From assembly GCF_019207025.1 (NCBI RefSeq), contig NZ_JAEEGC010000007.1, positions 124,001 through 188,000 on the forward strand: a stretch of 64,000 nucleotides of DNA. The letters are read 5' to 3'. Position 1 is the first letter of the stretch. Each line of letters begins with the position of its first letter. The DNA comes from Clostridium thailandense (lineage in GTDB: Bacteria > Bacillota > Clostridia > Clostridiales > Clostridiaceae). Made by a program: the position numbers and the translations under genes. Positions 27,356 through 36,900 of this stretch are shown in pieces. Below the pieces are notes generated by a model. It saw nothing but the letters and a program-made list of their open reading frames with translations, was not told the DNA's origin and searched no databases.

Positions 27356-28924
27356 GTGTTTAGAGTGGCAATTTATTGTAGATTAAGTGATGAAGATAGG
27401 AATAAAAAGAGTTCTATGGATGACAGTGAGAGTATACAGAATCAAAAAAATTTATTAATGAACTATGCAGTAGACAAAGGGTGGAGCATATATAAGATAT
27501 ATAGTGATGATGATTATTCTGGACTTAATGTAGAAAGACCGGAATTCAATAGGATGTTAAAGGATGGAGAGGAAGGAAAATTTAACATTATACTCTGTAA
27601 AACCCAATCAAGATTTACTAGAGATATGGAGGTAGTGGAAAAATACCTTCATAATAAATTTTTAGAATGGGGAATTAGGTTCGTAACGGTCGTTGATGGT
27701 GTAGATACTTTAGACAAAAATAATAAAAAGTCACGTCAGATAAATGGACTAGTTAATGAATGGTACTGTGAAGATTTATCAGAATCCATTAAAACGATAT
27801 TTCGTATGAAACAGAAGAGGGGGGAATTTATAGGCTCATTTCCTCCTTATGGATATATGAAAGATCCTAAGAATAGAAATAAGTTAATTGTAGATAGAGA
27901 AGCAGCAGAAATAGTTAATATAATATTTAAGTTATATACTGAAGGAAATGGTACTCATCATATAGCAAATATATTAAATGGGAAAAATATACCTAATCCT
28001 ACAAAGTATAAGCAACTAAAAGGATTTAAATATAAAAATTCTTTTTTAAAAAATGATTATGGATTTTGGAACAAAACAACTATTAAGCGTATATTAAAAA
28101 ATCAACTCTATATAGGAAATATGGTACAGCATAAATGTAAAAAGATTAATTATAAAACTAAAAAAATGAAAAATTTAGATCAGGATCAATGGATTATTGT
28201 AGAAAATACTCATGAAGCGATAGTGGATAAAAATACATTTTATCTAGTACAAAAAAGAATTAAATCTAAGATAAAGAGCACAAAGAAAGGAGAGGCCCAT
28301 ATATTTGCTGGGAAGGTTAAGTGTTTGGATTGCAAAAACACTATGGCCAAGAATAATAATGGTAATGGTTACAGTTATTTAAGATGCAGATGTTACTTAA
28401 GTAATACAAAGAAAAAACTTTGCACAAGTCATTCTATAAGATTAGAAGAACTTGAATATGTTATATTAGAGAGAATAAATGCTCATATGAAGTTGATTGA
28501 CAATAATAGTAAAATTGCAGCAAAGCTGCTAAAGGAGCAGTGTACAGAAACTAATGTTCAAAATTTAAATAGGCAATTAAGAAATGTGAATAAAGAAATA
28601 AACCTAATAATGGATGCTTCGAAGAATATTTACTTCGATAAAGTAAGAGGTATTATATCAGAGATTCAGTTCAAGGAATATGCTGAGTTGTTTTTAAAGG
28701 AAAAAGAATTTTTAAAATTAAAAAAAGAGGACATAAATAAGAAAATCTGTGAAATAGAAAATAAGCTCACATCTGCAGAAAGCTTAATAAGAAAAATAGA
28801 CAAATATAAAAAGCTTTCAAAACTTACTCACTATATAGTCAATGAGTTGATTGATTGTATAGAGATTGGAGAAAAAGATAAATTTACTATGGAGCAAGAA
28901 GTAAGAGTTCACTGGAATTTTTAA
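27356..28924 (+). CDS. Large serine recombinase (TnpX/TndX type)
   Basis: This site-specific integrase has 522 residues. The N-terminal resolvase domain begins FRVAIYCRLSDED, with the presumed catalytic serine at residue 11. It is followed by a recombinase domain with PPYGYMKDP and the conserved H-x-I-A-N-I-L-N segment, a zinc-ribbon-like region with CLDC and a later cysteine cluster near residues 324-360, and a C-terminal coiled coil ending VHWNF, as in Tn4451-type enzymes. GTG at 27356 is preferred because AGAGAGG lies seven bases upstream; a TTG at 27326 has no site. It ends 33 bp from the right core repeat and is almost certainly the integrase of this element. Confidence 0.93.
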   Translation: MFRVAIYCRLSDEDRNKKSSMDDSESIQNQKNLLMNYAVDKGWSIYKIYSDDDYSGLNVERPEFNRMLKDGEEGKFNIILCKTQSRFTRDMEVVEKYLHNKFLEWGIRFVTVVDGVDTLDKNNKKSRQINGLVNEWYCEDLSESIKTIFRMKQKRGEFIGSFPPYGYMKDPKNRNKLIVDREAAEIVNIIFKLYTEGNGTHHIANILNGKNIPNPTKYKQLKGFKYKNSFLKNDYGFWNKTTIKRILKNQLYIGNMVQHKCKKINYKTKKMKNLDQDQWIIVENTHEAIVDKNTFYLVQKRIKSKIKSTKKGEAHIFAGKVKCLDCKNTMAKNNNGNGYSYLRCRCYLSNTKKKLCTSHSIRLEELEYVILERINAHMKLIDNNSKIAAKLLKEQCTETNVQNLNRQLRNVNKEINLIMDASKNIYFDKVRGIISEIQFKEYAELFLKEKEFLKLKKEDINKKICEIENKLTSAESLIRKIDKYKKLSKLTHYIVNELIDCIEIGEKDKFTMEQEVRVHWNF

Positions 28925-28957
28925 TGTTATGAATTCAAATATGCCTTTAGGAAAACG

Positions 28958-28964
28958 CTACATG
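28958..28964 (+). repeat. Right 7-bp direct repeat (attachment-site core)
   Basis: CTACATG, identical to 23125-23131. On the minus strand it encodes the HV codons where the N-terminal ATPase fragment loses its homology to the family. Confidence 0.8.
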
Positions 28965-29243
28965 AGGTGCAGTTCCATCAACTATGGCTATATTTAATCC
29001 TTTTATAACTATACCATCTAAAGAATTATTGTCTGATGAACAATGATGATATTCGATATCATAGCCCTTTGAATTGAAGAATTCTCCTACTTTCTTCATA
29101 AGAGTTGATTTTCCAGTACCAGGACCGCCTTTAATACAAATTTTCCTTCTAGCTGTATCTTGGTTAATAATGTATTGATAGAACGAATAAAATCCCTGAC
29201 TGGTATTTCCTCCTGGAAATACATTTTTAATTTTACCTTTCAT
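28958..29243 (-). pseudogene. N-terminal fragment of the split PRK06851-type ATPase gene
   Basis: It starts at ATG 29243 behind TAGGAGAG and encodes KGKIKNVFPGGNTSQGF and P-loop GGPGTGKSTLMKK near residue 39. It continues to DGTAPHV, after which element sequence adds three residues (AFS) and a stop at 28947. The 93 codons before the histidine join in frame to the 273 codons at 22310-23131, giving a 366-residue protein with two P-loops. The promoter and ribosome binding site look intact, so a truncated ~98-residue product may be made from the inserted state. Confidence 0.85.
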
Positions 29244-29406
29244 AAACACACTCTCCTACTGTATTACAATCATTATATACTATGCATAAATGATTAATTT
29301 TGATATATTATTTGTAATATTTTTATACAATCAAAGAATTGAAACTATATAGATTTATAATGATTTAATTAAAAGATGGCAGTCTATAACTAAAAAAAAG
29401 ATACTT

Positions 29407-29415
29407 TGGTATAAT
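29407..29415 (+). promoter_or_regulatory. Extended -10 promoter for the M18 aminopeptidase gene
   Basis: TGGTATAAT is an extended -10 element about 48 bases before the start codon; no good -35 is visible. Confidence 0.4.
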
Positions 29416-29462
29416 TATAGAGTAATAACTTTTATTTTCATTTTGTATCGGGAGGAATAATA

Positions 29463-30770
29463 ATGACAGAAGAATTAAAAAAAACCCAGGAATTAATAGA
29501 CTTTATTTATGAAAGCCCTACGGCATTTCACGCAGTAGATAGCGTAAGAAAAATTCTATTAAATAGTGGATTCCAAGAAATTATGGAAGAGGATAAGTGG
29601 AACTTAAAAAAGGAAGGAAAGTATTTTCTACGTAAATATGATTCAGCGATAATCGCATTTGTTGTAGGAAAAGGAGAATTGGAGCAAGAGGGTTTTAGAA
29701 TAATAGGTGCACATACAGATTCACCAGGTTTTAGAATAAAGCCTAATCCAGACATGGAAGTGGAAGGACAATATGTAAAACTAAATACAGAAGTTTATGG
29801 TGCTCCAATAATAAATACTTGGCTTGATAGGCCTTTGTCTATAGCTGGAAGGGTAACAATAAAAAGCGATAATCCTTTCTCACCACAAGTAAGGCTATTA
29901 AATATAAATAGACCAATTTTAATAATACCGAATTTAGCTATACACATGAACAGAAATGTAAATTCAGGTGTAGAATTAAATAAACAGAAAGACATATTGC
30001 CTTTACTTTCGTTAGTAAATGAGAAGTTTGAAAAAGGAAAATATCTTATAAAAACTATTGCAGAAGAATTAAAAGTAAAAGAGGAAGAAATATTAGATTT
30101 TGATTTATATCTTTATGAATATGAAAAAGGAAGTGTAATGGGATTAAATAATGAATTCATATCCTGTGGAAGATTAGATGATTTGATAATGGTACATTCA
30201 GGAATCAAAGCATTAACGGAAGTTAACATAGGAAATGCTACTAATGTGATGGTTTGTTTTGATAACGAGGAAGTTGGAAGCAACACAAAGCAGGGAGCAG
30301 ATTCTCCAATGCTAGCTTTTACGCTGGAGAGAATTATAATTTCGATGAATAAAAATAGAGAAGATTACTTTAGAACTCTTTCGAAATCATTTATAATATC
30401 CTGTGATTTAGGTCACGCACTTCATCCAAACTATGGTGAAAAAAGCGATCCTGTAAATAGGCCGATAATTAATAAAGGTCCTATAATAAAAGTAAGTGCG
30501 AATCAAAGCTATACCTCGGATAGTGTATCTAGTGCTATTTATAGAAGTATATGCGATAAAGCAGGGGTACCTGTTCAGGTATTTGTTAACCGATCAGATG
30601 AAAAAGGTGGATCTACTATTGGACCTATATCTTCAAGTCATGTAAATATAAATTCAGTAGATATGGGACTCCCTATTCTTTCGATGCATTCTATAAGAGA
30701 GCTAGGTGGAATTAAGGACTATATATATTCTATAAAATCCTTTAAAGAATTTTATGAATATAATAAATAA
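29463..30770 (+). CDS. M18 family aminopeptidase
   Basis: This cytoplasmic zinc aminopeptidase has 435 residues and removes N-terminal acidic or neutral residues from peptides. Landmarks are YESPTAFHAVD near 14-24, the metal-binding GAHTDSPGFRIKP near 80-92, GRLDDLIMV, CFDNEEVGS with the catalytic and metal acids, and late DLGHALHPNY and GGSTIGPISSS. The length fits the family. GGGAGG lies at ideal distance from the ATG. In the undisturbed chromosome the ATPase gene would separate it from hydE. Confidence 0.93.
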   Translation: MTEELKKTQELIDFIYESPTAFHAVDSVRKILLNSGFQEIMEEDKWNLKKEGKYFLRKYDSAIIAFVVGKGELEQEGFRIIGAHTDSPGFRIKPNPDMEVEGQYVKLNTEVYGAPIINTWLDRPLSIAGRVTIKSDNPFSPQVRLLNINRPILIIPNLAIHMNRNVNSGVELNKQKDILPLLSLVNEKFEKGKYLIKTIAEELKVKEEEILDFDLYLYEYEKGSVMGLNNEFISCGRLDDLIMVHSGIKALTEVNIGNATNVMVCFDNEEVGSNTKQGADSPMLAFTLERIIISMNKNREDYFRTLSKSFIISCDLGHALHPNYGEKSDPVNRPIINKGPIIKVSANQSYTSDSVSSAIYRSICDKAGVPVQVFVNRSDEKGGSTIGPISSSHVNINSVDMGLPILSMHSIRELGGIKDYIYSIKSFKEFYEYNK

Positions 30771-30924
30771 AAACGTTTTCTTATAAATATGCAATAGTAT
30801 GCATAATTTTAATGTAAAAACATAGGAACATATGAGATAAAAATAAATTGAACTTGTGCATAAAAAAGCTTGAAATGTATAATTACTTATGTTAAACTAA
30901 ATATAATTTAATAACGAGACTTAC

Positions 30925-31070
30925 CTTAGGGTAGAGGTGCTTTAATTAATAGTATTTATTCTTAGTTGGCGGACAGTGAGGAATAAAGAAAGGGATTATG
31001 GCCGAAGAAAATATTTTGGCGAAATTATTTTCTGGCTTTGCATATAATATGTGTAAGGTTGTCACCTAAG
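30925..31070 (+). promoter_or_regulatory. lysC: Lysine riboswitch (L-box)
   Basis: P1 is formed by CTTAGG (30925) and CCTAAG (to 31070). Inside are the conserved elements GTAGAGGTGC, AGTATTTATTC, a GGACAGTGAGG segment, AAAGGG, GGCCGAAG, and a closing GGTTGTCACC. The order matches the five-helix lysine-binding core. It lies directly upstream of lysC-lysA, whose products start and end lysine synthesis, so lysine should repress the operon. Confidence 0.92.
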
Positions 31071-31172
31071 TTTCTGTAGTTAGATATAGAAACTTGACTA
31101 TACGAATTTTGTATAGTTCCATTTATGGAGGTGGAGAGCTACAAAGGTACACGGAGTTGCATAGATATTTTT

Positions 31173-31207
31173 GCAGCAGAGGTGTTCCTTTGCTGCTTTT
31201 ATTTTTT
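31173..31207 (+). terminator. Expression-platform terminator of the lysine riboswitch
   Basis: GCAGCA and TGCTGC close a hairpin followed by TTTTATTTTTT, about 50 bases before lysC. A second hairpin (GACTATAC/GTATAGT) lies between it and the aptamer. Ligand binding would be expected to favour this terminator. Confidence 0.75.
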
Positions 31208-31256
31208 ATATTTTAGGGTATTTTTCATTAAACATAAGATCTTAGGGAGTGATGAT

Positions 31257-32459
31257 ATGGCAATTGTTGTGCAAAAGTATGGTGGAAGTTCAGTGGGGAC
31301 TACAGACAAAATAAAAAAAGTTGCAGAAACAGTAGTAAAGAGAAAAAAATCTGGTGATGATGTTGTAGTTGTAGTATCAGCTATGGGGGATACTACAGAT
31401 GATTTAATAGGAATTGCAAATGAAATTACTAATAATCCTGATAAAAGAGAATTAGATGCCCTTTTATCAACAGGAGAAATGATGTCAAGTGCTTTATTAG
31501 CTATGGCAATTAAAGCATTAGGTTATGATGCTATAAGTTATACAGCATATCAAATAGGAATAAAGACAACTGGACAACACGGAAAATCACTTATTGACGA
31601 TATAGATGGAGAAAATATAAAAAAGAGTGTATCAGAGGGCAAAATCGTAATAGTAGCTGGATTTCAAGGCATAAATGAAGAAGGGCATATAACTACCCTT
31701 GGAAGAGGTGGATCAGATACTTCAGCTGTTGCAATAGCAGTGAAGCTGGATGGAATGTGTGAAATATATACTGATGTAGATGGAATATACGGTGTAGATC
31801 CTAGAAAATATAAAGATGCACATAAACTGGATGAAATAGATTATGAGGAAATGCTTGAACTTTCAAGTCTTGGAGCTCAAGTTATGCATTCAAGATCTAT
31901 AGAACTTGGACAAAAATATAACATTCCAATATATGTTGGATTAAGTAATAGTGATATAAGAGGAACAGTAATTAAGGGGGTAAATAGTATGAATATGGAG
32001 AGCAAGCCAGTGACAGGACTCGCAACAAGTGATGAGGACGTAGCTATAACAATAAAGGATATAGAGAATGATATAAATACCGTATCGAGTTTGTTTGAAA
32101 GTGTTGCAAGTAAAAGAATTAATATAGATATGATAAGCCAAACAGCTCCAGTAAATGGTAAAGTTAATTTATCCTTTACAATACCAAAGGTTGACCTAAA
32201 TGAGTGTTTAGATATAATTAAACCATTCTACTCAAACAAAGGTCAAATTGCTATAGATGAAGACATAACTAAATTTTCCGTAGTAGGAATAGGGATGAAA
32301 ACTACTTCAGGTGTTGCTTCTAAAATGTTTAAATTATTAAGTGAGAACAACATAGGAGTTAAAATGATAACGACCTCAGAAATAAGAATTACTTGTGCAA
32401 TTAGACAGGAAGACAAAATAAAAGCAATTAATGCTGTTGCGAAAGATTTTAATCTATAA
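31257..32459 (+). CDS. lysC: Aspartate kinase
   Basis: This enzyme phosphorylates aspartate, the first step to lysine, threonine, methionine and diaminopimelate. It has 400 residues, with VQKYGGSSVG near 5-14, a GRGGSDTSA motif near 150, and two C-terminal ACT domains that bind inhibitory amino acids. ATG 31257 is chosen because CTTAGGGAG lies just upstream; the longer reading frame from 31125 runs through the riboswitch terminator and is not coding. Together with lysA it is controlled by the lysine riboswitch. Confidence 0.96.
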   Translation: MAIVVQKYGGSSVGTTDKIKKVAETVVKRKKSGDDVVVVVSAMGDTTDDLIGIANEITNNPDKRELDALLSTGEMMSSALLAMAIKALGYDAISYTAYQIGIKTTGQHGKSLIDDIDGENIKKSVSEGKIVIVAGFQGINEEGHITTLGRGGSDTSAVAIAVKLDGMCEIYTDVDGIYGVDPRKYKDAHKLDEIDYEEMLELSSLGAQVMHSRSIELGQKYNIPIYVGLSNSDIRGTVIKGVNSMNMESKPVTGLATSDEDVAITIKDIENDINTVSSLFESVASKRINIDMISQTAPVNGKVNLSFTIPKVDLNECLDIIKPFYSNKGQIAIDEDITKFSVVGIGMKTTSGVASKMFKLLSENNIGVKMITTSEIRITCAIRQEDKIKAINAVAKDFNL

Positions 32460-32488
32460 ATATAGTCTTTTAGGAGGAAATGACCATT

Positions 32489-33790
32489 ATGAGATTAGTT
32501 GGTACTATGGAAATAAAAGATAATAACCTTTATATTGGTGAAGTTAGTACAATAGAATTGGTAAAAAAATTCGGTACTCCTCTATATGTTGTCGATGAAG
32601 ACCTCGTAAGAAACCAGTGTAGAAGATATTATGATAGCTTTAAGGTTAAGGAAAAGGGAAATAAGGTAGCATATGCAGGAAAGGCATTTTTGACATTAGC
32701 TATGTGTCAAATTATAGATAGTCAAGGGTTATGTCTGGATGTAGTGTCGGGGGGAGAACTTTATACTGCATGGAAAAGTGGGTTTCCTATGGAAAAGGTT
32801 TATTTTCATGGAAACAATAAAACCTTAGAAGAAATAGATATGGGAATAAATTTAAATGTAGGTAGATTTGTTGTAGATAATTTTTACGAAATAGAAAAAA
32901 TAAATGCTATTGCTAAAGAGAAGAATAAGGTTCAAAAGGTTCTTTTAAGAATAACTCCAGGAATAGAAGCTCATACTCATGAATATATAAAAACAGGACA
33001 AATAGATTCAAAATTTGGATTTACAGTATTAAATAATAAGACTATTGATGCGGTACAAAAAGCTATAGAACTTACTAATATTGAATTGGTTGGGTTACAT
33101 TGCCACATAGGCTCTCAGATATTTGATACAAAGCCGTATGAAGATGAAGTGGAGATTATGTTAGCCTTAGTAAAAAGTATAAAAGATGAAACTGGATACC
33201 AAGTTGAAGAATTAGACTTAGGTGGGGGCTTTGGTATATATTATACACCTGAAGATACACCTAAAAAAATAGAAGATTTCTGTGAAGTTGTATTAAATAA
33301 AGCAGAGAATGTTGCAAAAGAACTCGGTATGAGTCTTCCTATATTAGTAATTGAGCCTGGAAGATCAATCGTTGGTAATGCAGGAACCACTCTTTATACA
33401 GTAGGTTCAATCAAGGAAATACCTGATATAAGAAAGTATGTAGCTGTAGATGGCGGTATGACGGATAATATAAGACCTGCACTTTACAATGCTCGGTACG
33501 AGTGCGTTATAGCCAACAAGGTAGAAAGTAGTTCTAAAGAAATTGTTACGATATCTGGGAAGTGCTGTGAATCAGGAGACATATTGTTAAATAATGTAGA
33601 AATACCTGAGGCTGAAAGCGGTGATATTTTAGCAGTTCTTACTACGGGTGCATATGGATATTCTATGTCAAGCAATTATAATAAAATACCAAAGCCAGCT
33701 GTTGTTTTAGTTAAAAATGGTGAAGATAAATTGATTTGCAAAAGACAGACTTTTGAAGAAATTATAGAAAATGAGTTGTCACTTAAATAG
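32489..33790 (+). CDS. lysA: Diaminopimelate decarboxylase
   Basis: This PLP enzyme converts meso-diaminopimelate to lysine. It has 433 residues, with the PLP lysine K65 in AYAGKAF, LHCHIGSQI near 195, ELDLGGGFGIYY, EPGRSIVGNAG and the active-site cysteine in CCESGDILL. ATG 32489 is 11 bases after TAGGAGG; an ATG at 32480 is too close to the ribosome binding site. It is 29 bp from lysC, which confirms the operon. Confidence 0.96.
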   Translation: MRLVGTMEIKDNNLYIGEVSTIELVKKFGTPLYVVDEDLVRNQCRRYYDSFKVKEKGNKVAYAGKAFLTLAMCQIIDSQGLCLDVVSGGELYTAWKSGFPMEKVYFHGNNKTLEEIDMGINLNVGRFVVDNFYEIEKINAIAKEKNKVQKVLLRITPGIEAHTHEYIKTGQIDSKFGFTVLNNKTIDAVQKAIELTNIELVGLHCHIGSQIFDTKPYEDEVEIMLALVKSIKDETGYQVEELDLGGGFGIYYTPEDTPKKIEDFCEVVLNKAENVAKELGMSLPILVIEPGRSIVGNAGTTLYTVGSIKEIPDIRKYVAVDGGMTDNIRPALYNARYECVIANKVESSSKEIVTISGKCCESGDILLNNVEIPEAESGDILAVLTTGAYGYSMSSNYNKIPKPAVVLVKNGEDKLICKRQTFEEIIENELSLK

Positions 33791-33810
33791 AATTTTTATA
33801 ATTAATATAT

Positions 33811-33855
33811 AAATGCGTTGGAAAACTTTTGAGTTTTTCAACGCATTTTGTTTTA
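33811..33855 (+). terminator. Terminator of the lysC-lysA operon
   Basis: AAATGCGTTG and CAACGCATTT, extended by AAAACT/AGTTTT, form a long hairpin followed by a T-rich tail. Confidence 0.9.
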
Positions 33856-33932
33856 TTAAAATTCATATTTTGTGATTTGTTGGGAACAATAATCAAAGCA
33901 CTAATTCTTTTAACGTGAAAGGATGGATCGAT

Positions 33933-36900
33933 ATGCTATATTTCATATTTCTAGTTATAACTATCTTAATATTCAGTGCCTATATACTTAGTATTATGTC
34001 TGAAAGAAACGATGATGATAAAGAAAATATTATGGATGATGTTCCCACTTTGAATGTAAATAAAGAAGAGTTAAAGAAGCATGCTGGAGAGATTGCTACT
34101 TATTCTGCTGAAGCTAAAAAGGGAAACTGTAGAAAAAAGCTAATAAGAAGTTTGGATAATAGTTATAAACAAATATTGAAGAATTATGATTACATAGATA
34201 AAGAAGTTAGAAATAGAAATGAAGTTATTCAAGCTGCAGAATGGTTGTTAGATAACCTTTATTTAATTCAAAAAGAATACAAAGATATAAAAGTTAACAT
34301 GCCTGAAAGGTATTATAAGGATCTTCCTATAATGAATAAAGGCATAATGAAAGGTTATCCTAGAATTTACTATATAGCAGTTGAATTAGTATCACATACA
34401 GATGGAAGAGTTGATGAAGAAGCTATAGAAAACTTTATAAACTCATATCAAAAAAATACAATTATTACCAGTGGAGAATTGTGGGCATTACCTATAATGA
34501 TAAGAATTGCATTAATTCAGAATATAGGTAAGATAGTTGACAGAATAGTATTTGCACAAGAAGAAAGAAAAAAAGGAGATATAATCGCTGATAAAATTAT
34601 AAATGCACTTAACAATGAAAGTGTTGCGCAGGAACTTAAAAGACTCTCAGAAGATAATACGACGTTTACTTCACACTTGGTGGAAAGACTTTTAAAAGTA
34701 CTAAGGGACAATGGAGTAGAAAATCATAATGTGTATGAATGGATAGATAACAAGTTAGATAGTCAAGAAACAAACTCTGAGAAAATGATAAACATAGAAC
34801 ATCACAAACAGATATCATATCAAGTTTCTATAGGAAATTCAATAACTGGAATAAGAGAAGTAGTAGCGTTGAATTGGAAAGAAAGCTTCGAAAAATTAAG
34901 TTATGTTGAAAGTATTTTAAAAGAGGATCCATTACATATATATGAAAATATGGACTTTGAATCAAGGGATTATTATAGACATAAGATAGAAAAGCTTTCT
35001 AAGTATATGAGAGTTCCGGAATCCTTTATAGCTAAAAAAGCTATAGAATGCTCACATGAGGCTGCAGATAGTGAAACCAGTAATGAATATGAAAAGCACG
35101 TTGGTTATTATATAGTTGATAAAGGAGTAGAGTGTTTACAAAGAAAGATTAATTTTAAAGGCAAAGGTCCAGAGTATAGATTTATAAAAGAAAATGTAAA
35201 TAATTATATTGGAATAATAGTTTTTGGAACACTTGTATTATCGGCTTTAGTAACATACATAGGATACTATAGCAACCCTGTGGTAAGTACGTGGAGATAT
35301 GTTGTAATAATTTTAGCAGCTCTAATTCCTAGTAGTGAAATAGTTATTTCAATTTTTAATTGGAGTATAAGCAAACTAATAGAGCCAAGTTTTATACCGA
35401 AAATTGAATTTAAAGATACAATACCAGAAGAATTTAGTTCTATGGTAGTAATTCCAACATTACTAAACAATGAATCTAGAGTAAAAAGTCTGGTAAATGA
35501 TATGGAAGTATATTATTTAGCTAATAGGGATAAAAACTTATACTTTGCATTATTAGGAGATTTTAAAGATAGCAAAAATGAGCAGGAAGAAAATGATACT
35601 AATATAATTGAAGCTGCATTAAAATCAATTAAAGAATTAAATGAAAAGTACAGTGAAAATGATGAAGATATATTTTATTTCTTTAATAGATATAGGCAAT
35701 ACAATCCCAAAGAAGAAATATATATTGGTTGGGAAAGAAAACGTGGGAAATTAACAGAATTTAACAATTTAGTAAAGGGCAAAAAAGACACAAGTTATAA
35801 TGTATCGAGTGGCAGTATAGAAAAACTAAATAAGTTAAAATATATAATAACTTTGGATGCAGATACTCAGCTCCCTAGAGGAAGTGCGAGAAAGCTAATA
35901 GGGGCTATGGCTCATGTATTAAATAAGCCTTATTTGGATAATGAGAAAAAGAAGATATTAAGAGGGCATGGATTAATGCAGCCAAGAGTTGGGGTAAGCA
36001 CTTTAAGTTCCAATAAAACCCTATTTTCAAAGATTTTCTCAGGGGAATCTGGAATAGATATGTACACTAATGCTGTGTCTGACGTATATGAAGATTTATT
36101 CAATGAGGGTATTTTCACAGGAAAGGGAATATATGATATAGAAGTTTTTAATACTGTTTTGAAAAATGAAATACCTGAAAATTCAGTATTAAGTCATGAT
36201 TTACTTGAAGGGTCTTATACTAGGGCTGCGTTAGTTACAGATGTAGAATTAATTGATGGATATCCAGCCTACTATAATTCTAGCGCTAAGAGGCTTCATA
36301 GATGGGTACGAGGAGACTGGCAGCTGATTCCTTGGTTATTTAAAGATACCGTGTTAAATAAATTATCTAAGTGGAAGATATTTGATAATTTAAGAAGAAG
36401 TTTATTATCAATATTTATTATGATTCTAATTATACTATCTTTAGTTTTGTTTTATAATCCTGATACATGGCTAGTGATAGCTTTTATATCATTGCTTTGT
36501 CCAGTATTTTTTGGAGTTTCTGAGGTTGTGATTTCTTCATCTAAAGGAATAAGTCTAGGTGGTAAGGTTGTGAATGGCAAAAACCTTATTGAACAATTTT
36601 TTCTTATATTTTGTTTTCTACCTCATCAAGCTTATTTAATGTTAGATGCTATCATACGGACCTTGTATAGGTTATCTATAAGTAAGAAAAACTTGTTGCA
36701 GTGGCAGACAGCAGAGGATGTAGAGAAAAGTTCAAACAGAAACCTAGAGGATTTTATAAAATTTATGTGGATAGGAAGTATAATAGGTGTTTTGATTTTT
36801 AGTATTTCCTTAAAAAGTTCATTGGAAAGTGCAGTTTTAATGTTTCCTTCCTGTGTGATTTGGTTTCTAAGTCCATATATAGCGTATAGGATAAGTAAAG

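Larger units (their letters stand above)
23132..28964. mobile_element. 5833-bp large-serine-recombinase element inserted in an ATPase gene
   Basis: The segment, counted with one copy of the CTACATG core, holds a two-component system, a symporter, a 43-residue protein and a large serine recombinase. The recombinase stops 33 bp before the right core, a typical integrase-next-to-att layout. There are no phage structural, replication or conjugation genes, so it is a minimal integrative element or the relic of one. Its ends show imperfect arms around the core: ATATGCCTTTAGG on one side and, in inverse orientation, TATGATACCTTATCC on the other. Precise excision would regenerate an uninterrupted host gene. 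Confidence 0.82.

Noticed and set aside
23132-28964. The inserted segment as a prophage or insertion sequence
   Set aside because: There are no capsid, tail, lysis or DDE transposase genes and no terminal inverted repeats; a large serine recombinase and direct core repeats fit a serine-integrase element instead.
31125-31256. An upstream extension of the aspartate kinase frame starting before the riboswitch terminator
   Set aside because: The extension runs through a terminator hairpin and encodes a hydrophobic, cysteine-rich stretch not found in aspartate kinases. ATG 31257 has a proper ribosome binding site and the normal N-terminus.
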